DNA from: Hoplostethus atlanticus
Lineage: Eukaryota; Chordata; Actinopteri; Trachichthyiformes; Trachichthyidae
Length of the DNA stretch: 64,000 nucleotides
NCBI GenBank assembly: GCA_034670405.1
Contig: JAXDDX010000166.1
Location: 558,001-622,000, forward strand
Direction: 5' to 3'
Positions 37,801 to 55,500 of this stretch are shown piece by piece. The translations under genes and the position numbers were made by a program. The notes beneath the pieces are model-generated. The model ran no database searches. It worked only from the letters and a program-made list of their open reading frames with translations, and was not told the DNA's origin. Positions within the stretch are counted from its first letter, which is position 1. Each line of letters opens with the position of its first letter.

Positions 37801-40800
37801 ACAGTCGTAATAATAGTACTAGTAGTAGTAACCTTGCTGAAGCAAGCACACTAATGATTGTCATCTCCCCTGTGACTGCAGTGGGATCTGGTGTGTGATA
37901 ACTCATGGAAGGTCCCTCTCTCCACCTCCACATACTTCATTGGATTTCTGATAGGAGCCTTCACCAGTGGTCCGCTCTCAGACCGGTGAGTCCTGTCATG
38001 TGGACACCGGTGGCAGCCTACATACCACTGCAGAGGCCTTCTTGTATAGGCTCAGTTTTCTCTCGCCCTCACAGCAATATAAGAGTAATTTAGTCTTGAG
38101 AAAGCCTGCCTTTTGAAAATCTCTCTAAATAGCTGTTTTCAGAGTGCTCATAGGTGTGGTAAAGACAAAAGTGGCAGTGTCACTATCTAACTATCTAGCT
38201 GTCCTAAGCAGATATCCATATTTCACTGTCCCTCTCCTCTTAGTATAGATGTAGCTGACATTTTATTCAAACCCTCACACAATCTATATCCTGCACTGTT
38301 TGTTCTCTTCTTTAGTTACTTTGTAAAAATAAAAAAAGGAACGACCCCAAAAGGCCATTCAGTGTCAACACAAGCACAGGGAGAAACATGTTGAACATTG
38401 CAGAGACACCCAGGTAAATATGCTGTGTTGATTTGATGCCGGTGTGTCTTTCAGGTTTGGTAGAAAACCAATGTTTTTTGGCACCATGGCCTTAATGACA
38501 GTCATCACCTTGATCCAAGCCACCTCCATCAGTTGGGGCATGTTCTGTATCCTCAACTGTCTCAGAGGAGTAAACCAGATGTCCAATTACATCACATCAC
38601 TAGTACTGGGTGAGAAAGCTATTGACCTGTCTCTATTTCCTCTCCAATATCTTCACTATTGGGGTGCAGGAAAAGTGAAAACAAATGCCTGACAGACAGT
38701 TGTGAGGAGTTCAATGTGGCAGAATTAACAAGGTTGTTTACAACAGCCCTGTCCAGCCAACAATGTAACAATATTGGTTGGTAAAACAGTTGGTAATAAT
38801 AATATAGCACTCTTCTAAATAAAGTGCTGTAAAATAAAATCAGACAGTGTATTTTTTAAATGCCATAACTTAGGTGCCAAATGCCCTTTTGAAACTACAT
38901 TTCTATGTATATGTGTCAGGGGCTGAGATCCTGGGCAAGTCTTCCAGGGTCACCTTCACTCTACTGGGCCACAGTTTATTTTTTGCCATTGGTTACGCCT
39001 GCCTAGCATTTTCTGCCTACTTCATACGAGGCTGGAGGATGCTGATGGTTGTTCCTGCTATCCCTGGCCTCCTCTACATCCCATTGTGGTGGTAAGTAAT
39101 TGATTGGTTGATGCATGTTTGATTGCTCATTGCTTTGTTCCATGATCAGGGTTTTTGTCAATTATGGACAAATGCAGAGTTTATTAGAGCATCATTTTGA
39201 TGTTATTAAATCCCTCAATTGCTCCACAATCCTTATGCAGCCATAGTATCTGTAATGTCAATTTCGTGAGCACCTTTTCTCTGATCTGTCTGTATGCTTA
39301 CCTTACTTTGTATACATTTTGTTTTTATTTTATTTCTCTCTCTGTGTGTCTCTCTCCCTCTCCCTTTTAGGGTGATTCCTGAGTCTCCTCGTTGGCTCGT
39401 GCAGAGGGGTCTGGTGGAGGAGGCTGAACTTGTCATAAGAAATGCTGCCAAGATGAACAGAGTTCCTGCTCCTGAAGTCATATTTAGGGCTGAGGACTGC
39501 TATGCGCTGATGGTATTCATTCCATTATTACCCCTCATGCTAACACAGCATTTGTGTTCCAACATAAAATATGCCCTAAGCTGTGGGAGTGGTTGGTTGG
39601 TACTTTTCGAAGTGCGAGGAGAATTTACAATCTTTGTAGTGTGGAATGATATTTTATGTCTGTGATTCAGCAAAATAAAGGTGAAGAAGTGCAGAAGACG
39701 TATACTTTTCTGGACCTGATCCGCACCACTAACATGAGGAACATAACCATTATAAACATCATCCTATGGTAATATTTAGTCCTCTGTCTGCATCTGTCAC
39801 ATATAACTTTTCCGATTTCTAACTTTTCCTAAATATATTTTCTACGGAGCCCCTTAAGGGTCATGGTGGGGATTTTTTTTTGTTGCTACTTTTGCGTTCC
39901 CTCGCAATACCTTTGCGTTCCCTCGCAATAAGTCTTGCGTTCCCACACAATACATTTTGCGTTACCTCGCAACAAGGTTTGTGTTACCTCACAAAGTTTG
40001 ACATTCACGACAGTTACACGCAACTAACGCTAATGCATGGATGTTCACAGTGACATATAGTTTAACTGCATAAAACGATGAGCGGTGATAGCCAATGGGT
40101 TAAACGGGCATGGAGTAGGTGGTCGAGTCTGTTCCCCGTCGGCAGGCTATGTGTTTCCCCTGAACCTGAAATTATTCTCATCCCTATCCCCAACCAGCCG
40201 TCTTTTATGATGCTTAATCTGACCCCAACCGTACCACAACCCTAACCAATTATCTCGGCCTACTCCCGAGTTTTGGAATCTATCCAACCCTGCCAGTTTT
40301 AGAGTGCTGTTTCAGTCCTGTGTGTTCACTTGTGTGAAGATATCTGCCATTTCGTTATTGCTGCATCTAAACTTTTAATTACAGTAACTTAAAAGCAAGC
40401 ACTGTCAATCAGCATTAGAAGTTGCAAAAGTATTGTGAGGTAACGCAAAATGTATTGCGAGGTAACGCAAAACTTATTGCGAGGGAATGCAAAAGTACTG
40501 CGAGGGAATGCAAAAGTAGCTAGAAAAAAAATCCCCACCATGACCCTTAAGGGGCTCTATAATTTTCATATGTACTAGGTTTCAAGTTAATTTGCTTCAA
40601 TGGGTTTTGCAACCAAAAAATATGGAACAGTGACTCACACTGTCACAACCCTCCCCCTTTAAAACGATGCAAACCTGCTTACTAAATCTTGCTGATCAAA
40701 CAGTCACATTTGAAGCATGTCTTCATTAAACAGACTTGAATACATGTATCAATATAGTAAAATTGTAAATCCTACAAGATGCCCCATTGAAAGTAATGAA

Positions 40801-43800
40801 CAAATACTTACCCTCCATCTTTATCCATCCTTGCTTTGGAATTTTGTTCTTTCCTCAGGGCATCCACCGCCATGATCTTCTATGGTCTCTCTCTCAATAC
40901 TGCCAACATGAATGGAAATGCCTACCTCAACTGCTTTGTTTCTGCAGCTACTGAGATTGTGGCCTATGTAGCCCTCTGGCTGGTGATTAATCGGGCACCG
41001 CGACCCACTATCCTTTTCTCCACGCTACTGTTCTGTGGCATCATGCTTCTAATCATCAAGCTGATTCCTGAAGGTTTGTATATTCTGTGACCAAAAGGCT
41101 ACTATTGAGTGGTGTGGGAAAAGCACCAGGATACTATGCATTACATTAAATTTGGTATGCCTTGTTTAACAGCCATGTCTGTGCTTCTTCAGATATGCAT
41201 GTCGTGTCCCAGGTATTAGTCTTCCTGGGAAAGCTGGGTGTATCTGGGGCCTATTCCTCCCTCTTCTTGTTTTCCAGTGAGCTGCTCCCCACTGTAGTCA
41301 GGAACATGGGCCTGGGTGTGGCCTCCACAGCTGCAAACATAGGCACTATCATGTGTCCCTATGTGGTCTACATAGGTATGTGTGTTTGAGATTGTTACTG
41401 TGTTTGTATTTGTGTCCATTGTTAAAGTTTTGAATTGCAAATGTGGTGGTAGCAAAACTCCTATATGGCTCATGTTTGCAGACACAGTTTCCCCATACTG
41501 TCCCTGGGGAGGGTTAGCATTCAAAGCATTCAAGTTTTGAAACAGGGCGTGGTGTTTTGGAGCAGATCGAAATGAGAGCTTTGAAATAGCAAATGTAATG
41601 CTTTGAAACACCTGTGTCTCTGGCCCTGTTTAGACTATGCATTAAGATCCGAATTGGGATATCCGATATCAAGTTCACACCTCTAGGTACGTCCGTTTAC
41701 ACCTGGCATTAGAATGCGTCTGTGATCGTCTCGAGTGATTCGGATCTCACTTCCCCGCTCTATATGCAAATAAACACGTACATCATCATACCAGTTAGCC
41801 TGATAACATATCAATTACCAATCATTCATTTGATCTCGCTATGGGAGACAGCGCATTCTCTCACTCTAGCACCAACCACGGCGCAGAGAGCGAGCGAGCG
41901 AGAGAGAGCGAGCGAGCCAGGTCTACGGTCTTTAAATGACGTTTTACGGTATAGGACATTATTTTATTAGTTTATTTTGTAATGTGTATGTATGTCGATC
42001 TTTTAAAAGACATGTTGAAATAAATATACCTATACCAGTAGTCATGTCTCTCGTTGTATTGGTTTGCCCTCTTATGGACGTAATGCACTGTGTTGTTTTT
42101 TTTTTAAAAGGAATAATCGATAATCGTAATTTTGGCCAATTTTGACAGCGCTGCCGCTTAAACAGAGGACGTCAGTTGAGTAGGCGGTCCTTCAATGCGA
42201 CCCAGCACGCATCGCGTGCACAGTGCTAAGAGGATGTGGTCATATCGGTTCTAGACCACCTCCGAATGTGGTCTGAGCGATGCGATATTAAATGCGATTT
42301 GGGTGCGTTTACACTAGTACTTAGAGGTGTGAACTTGATATCGGATATCCCAATTCGGATCTTAATGCATAGTCTAAACAGGGCCTCTGTCTTTCCCTGG
42401 CTTTGTATTTAGCACCTTGGATAAGGTCCAGCCACCACAACCTTAAAAGGGAAATATAGTCACAAGCGGCGAGTCGCGGGTTCAAACCGTTTTGTTACAG
42501 CAAACTGCATGCAGAGTGACAGAAGAAGATAAATTCCACAAACAAATATATGCACTTAACTTTATGTTTAAGTAAGCAAGGCCACTAGGACAAATAAAAG
42601 GCTTCCATTCTCAAACAACAAAGCCCAGTTTCTACATAAAAGGCCAAGAAAAATACTATACTGTAAGCGTACATACTACAAAACTGCAGTCAAAAGTCAA
42701 ACCATAATCACCCAGTGCAAAATGAATAGATACATGCTTGATGTGATGTTGTTTACGGATCACAGGTGAGGATACCTTGAATGACTAGATGTTTTGTACC
42801 ACTCTGCCATCAGGTTTTCTACCAGTGCTCCTTAAAAGATACATCACTGCAACTGCATTCTGGTGTAAACTGGCCTTCTTGCCCTGCTTGTCATAAAATT
42901 CACACTCATTTTCAAAACTCTTATTCTGCCTCTTTTTGACCTTTGGTAACAAGTCAAGCAAGAGACTTGACTTGCCTGTTACCAAGGTTATTATAGTTAA
43001 CCAAAATGAAGTGTGTAGTAACCAAACTTAAACCGCCATCTTGTCTGTAACAAACTTAAACTATCAACATCACCTGCCCCAAACCTGACTGAAGCAAGAA
43101 TAAAAATGAAGTCATGAAAGAACCATTTGACCATCTCTATGCTGTCAGAGAACTGGAGATAGAATCCTTCAGAAAAGAATGGGCCCAGATCAGCTATCAA
43201 TACCACATCAATAGTAATAGTACAAATAACAATACTGAGAAAAACTTTTTGTCAGTCAAGAAACTTAAAATCTGAGCTTTTAATACCAGGACGGCCAGTA
43301 TGTGTCAGGTTAATGCATTTTACATAATGTTTGTAAACGCTGCAGTAAAATAGATCTGTATATTGGAGTCATGATGTGTATGATAAGTTCCAAAAGGCCC
43401 ATTTTCCATCCTATAGCCAAACTTGTCAAGAAGCTATCTAAATAGTCTCTGTTTGGGTGGTCAAGTAAATACCAGATTATATCTTTATGGAATTTGTATT
43501 GTTGTGTTGTATGCTACATTTTCTAATTTAAGTGTATTTTACTGTGTTTGCAGGAGTTTACAGCAAGATCTTACCATACATTATATTTGGCACAATCAGC
43601 ATCCTGGCTGCTGTTCTTAGTATCTTGCTGCCAGATACCAGAAACAGCAATCTTCCTGACCACATCAGCCAGGCCAAACCCATCAAAGGGTATGTCATAG
43701 CGTGTGATTGGGATAGGCCATAAATTCCTGTCTTTTTTCCCCCTGATGTTCATAGAAAAGACGATCACCACTAGACTTCCTTTAGCTGGGAAGACACTAG

Positions 43801-44243
43801 TTGGTAAAATGAATATCACACAACAATTCCTTGTAATTGAGACATTGAACCCTTGATTTCACATAGTTTATGTTATCAAGGCTTGCTTTGAGATCAAATT
43901 GGAGACACATTTTTATGGCTAAAGCAAGCTTGTGCTTATTTCAAACATATGGTGTTGAGAGGAAAGCCGTAAAAACACATGTGAGGGAGGAACAATTCCT
44001 AAAAACACATCTAATGTAGTCAAATGCATGTTATAATCAAATCTAATACAGTCACATGCAGTATTATATTAATTTAGGCACATTTATCTAGAAGAAAAGT
44101 GCCTGCCTGTTCTCTTTTTGTCTTTTGTTACATTTCATGTACATTTGTACACTCTGTGAAGGACATTAACAATTCCTCTCTCCCAATTTCTCTTTTTCTG
44201 TTAAAGCTGTTGCACACCAAAGGAGATAGTCACAGCCCAATAA
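34899..44243 (+). CDS. SLC22 family organic cation/carnitine transporter, OCTN type
   Basis: Ten exons: 34899-35270, 37882-37985, 38455-38609, 38920-39091, 39371-39512, 39671-39768, 40859-41073, 41193-41375, 43554-43689, 44207-44243. All junctions are GT-AG and in phase, giving 537 residues; human OCTN1/2 are about 550. Features in order: N-terminal helix after [13 protein letters not shown]; a large cysteine-containing outer loop with NST, NTT, NAS and NDT sequons; the MFS signature GPLSDRFGRK between helices 2 and 3; GAEILGKS, the Walker-A-like motif typical of OCTNs; PESPRWL after helix 6; and [11 protein letters not shown] near helices 10-11. OCTN members are plasma-membrane carriers for carnitine, ergothioneine or organic cations; the substrate here cannot be read from sequence. 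The C terminus ends KEIVTAQ, without the PDZ-type ending of OCTN2. Which fish paralogue (slc22a4/5/21 group) it is remains open. The first of two adjacent ATGs is taken as the start. Confidence 0.9.
35291..37460. mobile_element. 2.2 kb foldback transposon with long inverted arms, in SLC22 intron 1
   Basis: The left arm (35291-36143) and right arm (36735-37460) are inverted copies of each other around a 591 bp spacer. Ends are ACGACGCTGAAG and its complement, flanked by the direct repeat AAAAACACG (35282-35290, 37462-37470), a probable 9 bp target duplication. Each arm carries two copies of a roughly 45 bp subterminal repeat (35414, 35588; 37151, 37317). The left arm has about 92 bp not found in the right (about 35761-35853). 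Long arms with a 9 bp duplication resemble Mutator-like or foldback elements. No transposase was recognised, so it is non-autonomous. Exon-like segments inside are described in the findings. Confidence 0.75.
39847..40557. mobile_element. MITE with 34 bp perfect TIRs and subterminal tandem repeats, in SLC22 intron 6
   Basis: The terminal 34 bp (39847-39880) and (40524-40557) are exact inverted copies beginning GAGCCCCTTAAGGGTCATGG. Inside each end sit four to five units of about 20 bp based on TTGCGTTCCCTCGCAATA, itself a small palindrome. The interior is non-coding apart from a tRNA-like stretch. No clear target duplication was found, so the superfamily is unassigned. Confidence 0.75.
40089..40129 (+). 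repeat. tRNA-like pol III promoter boxes (possible SINE head) inside the MITE
   Basis: TAGCCAATGGG (40089-40099) resembles an A box and GGTCGAGTC (40121-40129) a B box with one base missing. Spacing is shorter than in a true tRNA. Could be a degenerate SINE promoter or chance. Confidence 0.3.
41622..42385. mobile_element. inverted-repeat DNA transposon with identical 64 bp TIRs, in SLC22 intron 8
   Basis: 41622-41685 and 42322-42385 are exact inverted copies (64 of 64 bases), beginning GGCCCTGTTTAGACTATGC. Similarity continues weakly inward. Flanks show a short CTCTG direct repeat if the ends are trimmed by one base. The interior contains a GAGC-rich simple repeat (41885-41918) and no recognisable transposase. 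Identical ends suggest a fairly recent insertion. The terminal CCTGTTTAGAC resembles some hAT-type fish MITEs, but assignment is uncertain. Confidence 0.75.
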
Positions 44244-44314
44244 CAGACAAGTAGAGACAGTAAAAAACGAGGAACCTCCCTGGAAAGGAATGATGAAATC
44301 AAGAACTGTATAAC

Positions 44315-44329
44315 AGCACCCTCTGCTGG
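44315..44329 (-). promoter_or_regulatory. CTCF-like motif, minus orientation, in SLC22 3' UTR
   Basis: The minus strand reads CCAGCAGAGGGTGCT, one mismatch from the CTCF core. It is convergent with the plus site at 34536, so the two flank the SLC22 gene. Confidence 0.45.
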
Positions 44330-44945
44330 AACTAAATTGTACCATGGCGAGGATTACATGATGACAAAAGCCATCAAATAAATACACATCTATATTTTCT
44401 GGCAAGTTACAGTCTGAAGTGAATATGAGTCATTAACAGACCCACTGGGGTTCTAAATGTGCCTATTCTTGCCTACGGAAACAGATTCAGGCCAAACCAC
44501 AGCAATAACTTACAGATACTCAGGATCTCTCTGCTGTAGCCTGAGTTGGTGTCTTTGAGAGAGACGCTTTGAGAATCCACCCCCCCTCCCCCCTCAGATA
44601 AATGTGCTGCAGTGCAAAAAACGTTATGAGTTTGAATTAGCCTATGATCACTATGGTTTCAGGTTATAAAGTAAATGAAGAAACATGTATAGAGTTGTTA
44701 TAATTTAATTTTAAGAAGGTCATTGACTACGGTCTGATATTGATATACTGCCATATTGAACATTCATTCATGTATCATGTGATTATATCTCAGTATGGTG
44801 AATTCTTGTTCGTTTTGGCAGTTGTGTATCACTCATGCAAATAAAAGGTGGAATGTTTTGATATGTCAATACTGCATTTTTCTGTACTTTAACCCTTTAT
44901 TTTTATTGTATTTTGTTTTGCATGGCTTGTTTTCCTGGTAGCTGC

Positions 44946-44951
44946 AATAAA
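44946..44951 (+). other. polyadenylation signal for the SLC22 gene
   Basis: AATAAA in GCTGCAATAAAGTGC, about 700 bp after the stop. An earlier candidate AATAAA lies near 44839. Confidence 0.55.
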
Positions 44952-45336
44952 GTGCTAAATCTTGAAACTTGAATTTTGTAAGTATGAACTCCAGTGATAA
45001 CATCTACCAATATTAATAACCCCTACTATTATTATGATTAATTTCCTTAAAAAGGACCCTATTTTCACGATGATCACCATCAGTCTGATACTACTGCCTA
45101 CTATAAATGTATATCATAAAGAATCAGCCTGAAGAAGTGTGTAACAGTATTTCACAAAAAAAGAGGTGGGTAAACTGAGTTTAGGTGGACCCACCCACCA
45201 CTATATCCCCTTGTATGGTCAAATACACTATTATTACATGAGGTTGAATATTGCAGAAATGGCTTAGCTGAAAATGGCTTACTTTGTAATTATTCATCCT
45301 GGTAGAAATCACACACTTGACTGTCAACATCGGGGT

Positions 45337-45346
45337 TCTCGCGAGA
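45337..45346. promoter_or_regulatory. TCTCGCGAGA palindrome (BANP-type), probable map2k2 promoter
   Basis: Exact TCTCGCGAGA, a core element of many vertebrate CpG-island housekeeping promoters, bound by BANP (earlier attributed to ZBTB33/Kaiso). It lies 935 bp upstream of the map2k2 ATG and 370 bp after the SLC22 polyA signal. The distance suggests a 5' UTR intron; ATTTCTATCCAG at 46222-46233 would serve as acceptor. No other feature is seen at 44970-45330. Confidence 0.5.
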
Positions 45347-46281
45347 TTGATCCAAACGCTGCTCCAGGCGATGTGCGGGTGCTGAGGCCGCTTGGTTCAC
45401 CGCGCCCCCAACCCTGATGCTTGGACTCTGTGTCCAAAGCAGCCACACACCTGCCAGTTGAAAAAAGGCCGAGGAGGAACAAACAGATTACAACCCCATT
45501 TGGCCTGTGCTTCCGGCAAAACAACGGGGTGAAAAAGGGCACTGGAAGCTGTTGGACAGTAGAACAGTCTATTGCTGTCTGCCTACGTTGTGTGACAGCG
45601 GGACTATCATGCAACAGCTAGCTAGAAGTTAGCTAAATGGTGTCGGTGACGTGATGGCTCTGGTTGTAAAATTATTCTGTTTGTCGTTAAGTTGTAGTTT
45701 AACGTAGAGTTTTTAATTTACATGCATACACAACAGTGATCATAATGTTAGTGAGCGTGCTAGCCATGTTAACTACTGTTAGCCCCATTCTTCACAACAC
45801 TATCAAATAACGTTAGCTTGACGTTAACCAACTAGCGTTAGCTAATAGTAGCTCACTCATGTTTTAATGAACTTGCTGCTTCGTTGATTGTGTTGTGTAT
45901 AGGGTCTTAGCCAAGACAATTTAAATTATTGAATTTATAATTTAGGTCATCTGTATCTAAGTCTCATACGCGGTTGGGTAATGTACATTGGTGTTTAGTA
46001 AGGTGGCTAACTAGTTAGCATCCCTATCCCATGCAAAAAAAAGCTTGATTGCTAACTAACGTTAACAAATGAAATATTAGTTTATCGTTATGATCTGAAA
46101 TAACACTGCTTAACAACGTGTCCCTCGATTCGTGGCCTTAAAACAGGTCAAAGGGGAGAGGCTTTAAAGTCAAGTAGCTGGGAAGACATTATAAAATAAC
46201 CAGTTAACGTTACTTGGTAAAATTTCTATCCAGGAGAATAGCATCAGCTAACCCCAGTCTGGAGTTTGTTTGTCAATAAAC

Positions 46282-53450
<7,169 letters not shown>

Positions 53451-54965
53451 ACACACACTCAAGAGTACACACTCACGCACACAGTATGTACACATAAAAA
53501 CAGACATAGACAAGCTGCTGCCTGAAACACCACACACACGCACACATATACACCTTGTCAGCCACTTCCTCCCTCAGGTGAACCTCTGAAGGCTTCCATC
53601 TATCAAATCAACTCTACTGCCATGTAAGCCAGTAGATCATCCAACCATGTCAGGCGGAAAAACGTCTACAATCAACACCCTTTGTTGAAAATCAGTCTAC
53701 AGTGCTGCTCTTATCCATGACAATTCCTTGTTGAATTGATTGTACCAAAATTTGTTGGCAACAGAGAGGACGTTGGTCATTATTAATTTATCTTTGACTC
53801 TGGTTGTTGGGAGATTTAATCACTTATTTGGGGGATAACATATCAATAACTGCCAGATTGGAATCTTTCACCCATTGTGATTGCTAATGTTTGCAGGACG
53901 GTTGGTTGGTTGAGTTTGTCACAGTTGTCACAACCATGCCTAGAGTTCAACACTGCCCAGCCATTTTATGTTGCCTGGCACTCTTAATGCCATGAAGCTT
54001 TCATTCATTCTCATCCCACCATGCAGCAGAGTCATGGAAACTGTTTGTGCATACTCTTATCACAAAACTGGAAGACATATTTTGTAAGAATATGAACATC
54101 CGTCCAGCTGTCATTCATACTTTTGTGAGATGTCTATTTTCATTTTGCTTCTTCATTGTCATGTCTAAATTACTCTGAAGTCCTAAGGCTCACAGCAGGA
54201 GTGTGTGTTACACGATGCTTTATCCCAGGTACTATTTCAATCATGGTTAGGTGTTTGTACATGTGTATACATTGGTACAGATATTAATTTGTTTTCATGT
54301 CTGTTCATTCAGATATATGAGAATGCATATTATTTTCTGGGGCAAGTGTTTTGTTTTTCTGTGTCAGCAGGAGATGACTGACTAGAAAGTTAAATGCATT
54401 TTAGTTTTTGTTGATATGACTCCGGTTTCTACTACAAATTTTAAAATGTCCTTGGGTGAAGCAGTGTTGCGAACATTTTAGCATGAACCTCATGTCCAAG
54501 CAAAAAGGAACAAATAAGTACTTTACAACCTGGAATGCACCCTCTGCTCCCAGTGTATCTTGGGGTTGTTTCTCAGTAATTTACAGCAGCATCCTCAGCT
54601 GGTGCCCTCAGATTAGCTGCAGTGGAGCATAATAGAAAAGCAGCCCTAGCCAGTACCTGCTGTAACAAGACTGCTTTTATCTCTGAGCAAGCACCATGCT
54701 GACACTGAGCAGTCTGATTTGAACACAAACGGCGTATAACGATGTATATGTTATAAAGTAAACAACAGGACATGGATTTGCCATGAAAGTGCATCCTGTG
54801 TTGTGGCAGGATGAGGGCTTTTTCGCTCCTTTGTTTTGTTCTCTGTGTATTTCCTCCTCTAAATAATGGTTTAAAGAAAGAGATGCTTTTTACGGTAAAA
54901 CCATCAAAAGCTTTGTCTTTATAAAGTCATAATTGTCAATAAATGGTATGTATTGTCCAATGTGA
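53451..54965 (+). other. map2k2 3' UTR with polyadenylation signal
   Basis: About 1.5 kb without coding potential follows the stop, ending at AATAAA (54938-54943) in GTCAATAAATGG. No competing upstream signal of equal quality was noted. Begins with a CA-rich stretch. Confidence 0.55.
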
Positions 54966-55484
54966 ACACGATGTCTTGATTTGCCAAAATAGCGCTTCTC
55001 TTTGTGTCTTACATTCATTTCACCAGAGGGGGGAAGCACATTAAGTGCACAGCAGTAAGGCCTTAGTATCTGTGATCTGGTAAAATTACCTCCATATTAC
55101 ATAGACAACCAAAAATAGAACAAAATTCTAAAGACTGCCTTGTGTACTGTGTCTTTTGTTACCACTAAGTTAACTAGTAAATATTCTGGAAGAAAGCACG
55201 AACAGAGTTGTAAATGACAGCATTGCTGAAATGGATCACATCACTCCTCCATATCAATGAAGGGCATAGAGATTCATCTGCGCCAAATTTGGCTCATATC
55301 TGGAGTGATAATGAAATGTCTCCTTGAATGTGTATCAACTTAAGGCTGAGAGGGGAAGGCCTTGAGCTGGGAGAAAGACGTGGTGTTGCAGTATGTGGGG
55401 TGGTAAAGTCTAGGGGATGGTGAAGGGAGGGGGGGGAGGGGGGACTACTGCAGCAGAAAAACAGCAAAGTCTGCAGTCATTAAT

Positions 55485-55500
55485 ATGCAAATATGCAAAT
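55485..55500 (+). promoter_or_regulatory. two abutting POU octamers (ATGCAAAT x2)
   Basis: ATGCAAATATGCAAAT consists of two perfect octamers head to tail with no spacer, with TAATTA at 55509-55514. Arrangement and repeat-poor context suggest a POU/homeodomain enhancer. Which neighbour it would serve, tcf3 or map2k2, is unknown. Confidence 0.45.

Noticed and set aside
42479-42488. GGTTCAAACC resembling a tRNA/SINE B box
   Set aside because: No A box at a fitting distance and no cloverleaf could be drawn.
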